Shown: one piece after another, positions 60,024 through 63,225 of the stretch
How positions within the stretch are numbered: the stretch's first letter is position 1
Layout of the letters: the number at the start of each line of letters is the position of its first letter
Source of the DNA: Flavobacterium sp.
Lineage (GTDB): Bacteria > Bacteroidota > Bacteroidia > Flavobacteriales > Flavobacteriaceae
Direction of reading: 5' to 3'
Assembly (NCBI GenBank): GCA_023251135.1
Contig: JAHEZJ010000021.1
Location: 49,358 to 112,582, forward strand
DNA: 63,225 nt
Translations under genes and position numbers: made by a program
Notes under the pieces: model-generated
Told to the model about the DNA's origin: nothing
The model's database searches: none
Seen by the model: the letters and a program-made list of their open reading frames with translations, nothing else

Positions 60024-60112
60024 GTGCGTTAGGGATAGTAGCGAAAAGCCCGCAGCCTGACAAAGGAAGTGCGAGGACTTGCAGCGGATAGCCCGGCCCG
60101 GAGGGAAACGCC
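60024..60112. ncRNA. Candidate structured RNA or dispersed hairpin element, G/C-rich
   Basis: This 89-base stretch is far richer in G and C than its surroundings. An outer pair GCGTT (60026-60030)/AACGC (60107-60111) closes it. Inner blocks GGGATAG ... AAAAGCCCG, CTGACAAAGG and GATAGCCCGGCCCGGAGGG can form further stems. It recalls a compact element widely seen before genes in Flavobacteria, and I am unsure whether it equals the Rfam flavo-1 family. It lies 70 bp before the gene at 60182. It may be transcribed from either strand. Confidence 0.5.
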
Positions 60113-60181
60113 AAAAAAAATATTCTCATTCCTATTATTATTTCTCCGAAATTTGCAAATCAATCTCAAAACAAAATCAAA

Positions 60182-60724
60182 ATGGAGGAATTTGGTAGAA
60201 TAATAGTTTCTGAAACGGCAATGAACAGTGAAAATCTTCAGGATGTGATTCACTCAAACATTTCGGTAATCAATTTAATGCGTGAAGAAGGGGTTGATGA
60301 CGAGTTTATTCACGAAGATGCACTGATGAGTTATTACTTAGATTATTACTATTCACAATATGCTGAAGGGAATTTTGCTCAGTTTGTTTATAAATCGGGT
60401 TGGAATAAAGAGTTAAACGAACTTATTGAAGAAGGGTTGGCTTTGATTGGTGCCGAAAAATATCTGGAGTTGTTTCAGCAGCAAAGCAAAAAAGTCAAAT
60501 TGATGAGCAGTGTAAAGCTTAATAAATTTGTGAGCGGAAAATTGGAAGGCGTTAATCCAACACGTGATTTGCTGAACAACGATACGTTTTATGAATTAGA
60601 GGAAAATCTGGTTACCTTAAATGCTAATTTCTTAAAAAATCATCCCGATTTTGCAGTCCTTTCTGTAGACGATATGTTTGCAACTTTGGAGGAATTTGTG
60701 GGACATGAGATTAAGAGGGCTTAG
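60182..60724 (+). CDS. DUF4375/DMP19-like protein
   Basis: This 180-residue cytosolic protein is mostly helical, with a central block YYLDYYYSQYAEGNFAQFVY and KSGWNKELNELIEEGLALIGAEKYL that resembles DMP19/DUF4375. The assignment is from memory of the family and is tentative. It is acidic, has no signal peptide, and lies just after the G/C-rich candidate RNA element, which may control it. Function is not known. Confidence 0.7.
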   Translation: MEEFGRIIVSETAMNSENLQDVIHSNISVINLMREEGVDDEFIHEDALMSYYLDYYYSQYAEGNFAQFVYKSGWNKELNELIEEGLALIGAEKYLELFQQQSKKVKLMSSVKLNKFVSGKLEGVNPTRDLLNNDTFYELEENLVTLNANFLKNHPDFAVLSVDDMFATLEEFVGHEIKRA

Positions 60725-60893
60725 TTTTTAGTCTCGCAATGACGCGAAGCCGTAAAGTTTTTTCGAAGAAAGAGAAGTTTTGTTGTTATCAGGCAGGTTT
60801 GCGGCTTATTTAAAAACCGATGAATTGAAAACGTTATTGATAGAAAATAAATAATTTTACCCAAAATGCATTTTCTGCATAACCCATAAAATT

Positions 60894-62321
60894 TTGAGCG
60901 CACAAATTTTCAGCTGTATAAAAAGAACCTTTGCCTTGTTGTTTTTGCCGGTCGCCTTATCAGGTCAGGTAAAAAATACGGATGCCGTTGATAATGTTAC
61001 TCGCTATTATTATGAAGATCATGTCGTCTCGGTACAAATTTGGTACGGACCAGACAACAATCCGGACAGTACCAAAACCTATTATCCGAATGGAAAACTA
61101 AATGAGGTTTTTTATTATGATGAAAAAGGTCTAAAAGATTCCGATTGTTTTCAATACAACCAACAAGGAGAGAAATTAGTCACCTGGAATTTTTCGCATG
61201 GAAAACAAATAAGCAGAACCGATCATAAACTGCCGTTTACTAAAGACAGGGAAGAAACGGTAAAAAAGGCTCTTAAGCTGCTTACCGAAATTAATATTAA
61301 AACCAATTACAATCCCACAAAAGTTAATGATTTGTACAATCGCGGCGTGTTAAGCGTGAGTCTTGGAAATATCACTTTGGCTCTTGAAGATTTGAAAAAG
61401 GTAGAATATGCGGTTGATAAGGACCCAAAAAATAAAAGTATCGCTCTGGCCGATTCTCTAGAACAAAAAAAGGATCTGTTTAGAAGCAAACTGTATGACC
61501 GGTTAGCATTTGTTTATGCTTCGCGTGAAATGGATAATTTTGCGATTGAGTATTACCACAAAGCAATAAAGAGTGCTCCCGACGATTTGCGTATTCTGTA
61601 CAACTTTGCGTCATTGCTTCAACGCAGAAAGATAGACGATCTGGCACGTTTTTATTTGGAGAAAATCATAGCGGTAAAACCGGATCACCCATACGCAAGA
61701 TGGGGACTTGCACGACTGTACAGCGATAGCGGAGAATATGAGAAAGCAATGGAAAATATTGCCTTAGCTTTTGTATCTGAAAAAGTAATTACCGAACAAA
61801 CTTCGGCTTACGGAGGCAGAGATTTAAGAACTGTCCGCGGTTTACTTTATCATAAGTTAGGAGAATCAGATAAAGGAATTGCCGATTTGAAATCGGTATT
61901 GGAAAGAGACAAAAACAATTCGTATGCCATGAAAAATCTTGGCATCATTTATCTGGATCAGCATAAGTACAAAAAGGCCTGTGAATGGTTTCAGAAAGCA
62001 AAAGAACTCAATTATAGTTTAGTGTATGACGAAACAGATTTACCCTCTTTATTAGAAAACGCCTGCAAGGATACCCAGTCGGAAATTGCAATTACCAAAA
62101 AGCCTTTTGTTTTTCCGAATCCTGCAAAAACGGTGATTTCAATACAAGATTTTGATGTCGAAAGCTTCGATTATGAGTTTTTTAATTTTGAATCTGTTAC
62201 CGTTTTAAAAGGCAAAAGTGCCGACGGGAAAATAGATGTTTCGACCTTGTCTTCCGGATTTTATGTGCTGAAAGTGACTACAGCAGATTCGACAGCAAGT
62301 TTTAGGGTGATTAAAGAATAA
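60894..62321 (+). CDS. Exported TPR protein with T9SS sorting tail and TTG start
   Basis: This 475-residue protein begins at TTG 60894 (MSAQIFSCIKRTFALLFLPVALSGQ signal peptide, in two parts). No in-frame ATG precedes it, and a stop lies 40 bases upstream. It has an N-terminal MORN-like region (about 40-100, YYPNGKLNEVFYYDEKG), a TPR array (about 120-385), and a C-terminal domain FVFPNPAKTVISIQDF ... STASFRVIKE that matches T9SS type A sorting signals. It is therefore likely displayed on the cell surface. Its partner is unknown. Confidence 0.8.
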   Translation: MSAQIFSCIKRTFALLFLPVALSGQVKNTDAVDNVTRYYYEDHVVSVQIWYGPDNNPDSTKTYYPNGKLNEVFYYDEKGLKDSDCFQYNQQGEKLVTWNFSHGKQISRTDHKLPFTKDREETVKKALKLLTEINIKTNYNPTKVNDLYNRGVLSVSLGNITLALEDLKKVEYAVDKDPKNKSIALADSLEQKKDLFRSKLYDRLAFVYASREMDNFAIEYYHKAIKSAPDDLRILYNFASLLQRRKIDDLARFYLEKIIAVKPDHPYARWGLARLYSDSGEYEKAMENIALAFVSEKVITEQTSAYGGRDLRTVRGLLYHKLGESDKGIADLKSVLERDKNNSYAMKNLGIIYLDQHKYKKACEWFQKAKELNYSLVYDETDLPSLLENACKDTQSEIAITKKPFVFPNPAKTVISIQDFDVESFDYEFFNFESVTVLKGKSADGKIDVSTLSSGFYVLKVTTADSTASFRVIKE

Positions 62322-62400
62322 AGGACACCCCCTTGAGTACATTTAAATGAAGTGAAACACCTTTTTTAGGATACAGGACCTCTGTCGTTATGTATTAAAA
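62322..62400. repeat. Repeat copy of the AAGTGAAACACCTTTTTT family
   Basis: About 70 bases (62331-62400) match 62880-62972 and 58981-59070, with TTTAAATGAAGTGAAA, CTTTTTT, ATACAG-ACCT and GT-TATGT-TTAAA in order. Confidence 0.65.
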
Positions 62401-62439
62401 TGAATTGAAAATCATTGTTGTGGTTAAAGCTGTTGCGAA

Positions 62440-62770
62440 ATGTATCGTTCCTCTGGAACTTAATTTTGAAGACGCTTTATTTTCAACGGATTAAAATCCG
62501 TTGCTATAAAATTTGTCGTTCCTTCGGAACTTACTTATGCGGTTGTTTTTGTTGTTAATGAATAACAAACCACATCCAAATAGTTTTTGATAAGATAAAG
62601 ATTAAAGTTGTAAAAGAGCCATCGGCTCGAGTAATATTGTAGCGACGAATTTTAATTCGTCGTAGAAAATAACCATAACGATAAAAGAACCATCGGTTCG
62701 AATGATATTGAAGCAACGGATTTTAATCCGTTATAAAAATAGGAATAACCATAAAAGAGCCATAGGCTCG
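62440..62770. repeat. Alternating hairpin array with compensatory changes
   Basis: Two hairpin types alternate. Type 1 has a 5-bp stem and a 3-base loop: GTTCC/GGAAC (62447-62459 and 62518-62530), GAGCC/GGCTC (62616-62628 and 62757-62769), GAACC/GGTTC (62687-62699). Type 2 has an 8- to 9-bp stem with a 2-base loop: AACGGATT/AATCCGTT (62485-62502 and 62715-62732) and CGACGAATT/AATTCGTCG (62643-62662). The stems change on both sides together, which shows that pairing is kept. No protein is encoded. Confidence 0.85.
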
Positions 62771-63060
62771 ACACATATTATTTTTGAGATTTGTTTAATG
62801 CGTTGGGCATAATTAACAAAAAAATGATTCAACACATCGAATCATAGATTTTAGGTGTAAAAAAGAGAACAAGAAAGAAATATATTTCTTTCACATAAGA
62901 GACTATGTGCGTTTAAATGAAGTGAAATGCCTTTTTTACAGATACAGAACCTATGTCGCTATGTGTTAAATAGTGGATTTATATGAAATTCTTTGCGCAG
63001 CTCTGCGAATATTTCGTGTATCGCTGTGCAATAACTCTCGAAATAACTTTAGAATCAACT
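62770..63060. repeat. Non-coding region with a further repeat copy
   Basis: A 7-bp hairpin ATGATTC/GAATCAT at 62824-62845 precedes a copy (62880-62972) of the AAGTGAAA family. Words such as CTTTGCGCAGCTCTGCGAA (62991-63009) echo the outer arm at 55293. No gene is visible up to the promoter of serS. Confidence 0.6.
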
Positions 63061-63087
63061 TTGTCGTGATCTTAGGAAACATTTCCT

Positions 63088-63095
63088 TAAATTTG
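63088..63095 (+). promoter_or_regulatory. -7 box of serS
   Basis: TAAATTTG fits TAnnTTTG, 41 bases before the ATG. A TTTG at 63060-63063 lies 24 bases upstream, longer than usual. Confidence 0.45.
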
Positions 63096-63136
63096 CTTCC
63101 ATTATAAAAAAATACAATAGTTATAAAAAACAAGCT

Positions 63137-63225
63137 ATGTTACAAATCGCATTTATTAGAGAGAATCAGGAGAAAGTAATCAAGGCTTTAGCAAAACGTA
63201 ATATCGATGCTAAAAGCGTTGTGGA
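63137..63225 (+). CDS. serS: Seryl-tRNA synthetase, N-terminal fragment (cut by window edge)
   Basis: The first 29 codons read MLQIAFIRENQEKVIKALAK and continue in the same style, which matches the N-terminal coiled-coil arm of bacterial seryl-tRNA synthetase. The remainder lies outside the window. A TAnnTTTG box is 41 bases upstream. The start ATG at 63137 agrees with the family. Confidence 0.85.
   Translation, partial: MLQIAFIRENQEKVIKALAKRNIDAKSVV

Noticed and set aside
60029-60253. 74-residue minus-strand open frame across the G/C-rich element
   Set aside because: Its C-terminus is a translation of the structured element (RAGLSAASPRTSFVRLRAF), which explains the frame; it also overlaps the real start of 60182.
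62616-62770. tRNA gene suggested by GGTTCGAAT-like words
   Set aside because: The words belong to triloop hairpins; no acceptor stem or anticodon arm can be built.

Overview
The window looks like chromosome from a Flavobacterium-type member of the Flavobacteriaceae. The evidence is the gliding-motility lipoprotein gene gldH (16940-17419), two proteins with type IX secretion (T9SS) sorting tails (22782-25553 and 60894-62321), a SusC/FecA-like TonB receptor with an N-terminal carboxypeptidase-regulatory domain, Bacteroidetes -7 promoter boxes of the form TAnnTTTG in front of several genes, A/T-rich sequence, no obvious Shine-Dalgarno sites, and many small intergenic inverted repeats. I saw no rRNA, tRNA, CRISPR array, prophage or intact insertion sequence.

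Region 1 (1-11.3 kb) is a metal and redox island. It holds a DtxR/MntR-like repressor, a manganese-type NRAMP transporter fused to a universal stress domain, and a Fur/Zur-family repressor divergent from a MerC-like membrane protein, a CobW GTPase and a thioredoxin-reductase-like flavoprotein. A TonB receptor, a periplasmic thioredoxin-like protein, a lycopene cyclase homologue, a TPR protein and a bacilliredoxin follow. Two kinds of candidate operator are visible: a perfect 18-bp palindrome before the NRAMP gene with a degenerate copy before the TonB receptor, and two TGCAACA-type palindromes over the merC promoter.

Region 2 (11.6-26.6 kb) has a tRNA hydroxylase TrhO with an extra C-terminal barrel-like domain, a lipoprotein with an HExxH motif plus a secreted partner, a ricT(PSP1)-gldH-pbp1A operon, a CoA-transferase gene pair split by a class A beta-lactamase gene lying between related repeats, a T9SS-exported thermolysin-like protease and an exported SAM-hydrolase-family protein.

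Region 3 (26.7-45.9 kb) is mostly housekeeping and repair: a phosphoesterase, DinB polymerase, a PAS protein, fumarase, a SpmA/SpmB-type membrane protein, an AlkZ-like DNA glycosylase beside a PolB-type exonuclease, O6-alkylguanine methyltransferase, an SDR enzyme, GNAT and LysR genes, a rhodanese, an M28 membrane peptidase, a GNAT-nitrilase fusion and a tail-less SSB.

Region 4 (46-63.2 kb) carries ferritin, two divergent paralogues of an unrecognised exported protein, a CAT-like acetyltransferase with a HAD phosphatase, an EamA transporter, metG, a CDGSH iron-sulfur protein, an exported DinB-fold protein, PhzF and YdeI homologues, several small unknowns, and the first codons of serS at the right edge. 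The intergenic spaces here are rich in nested and alternating hairpin repeats and a compact G/C-rich candidate structured RNA at about 60.02-60.11 kb. No single large undescribed defence or biosynthetic system is evident. The strongest unusual signals are the dual metal-operator layout, the alternating hairpin cluster at 62.4-62.8 kb, the split scoA/scoB pair and several domain fusions.
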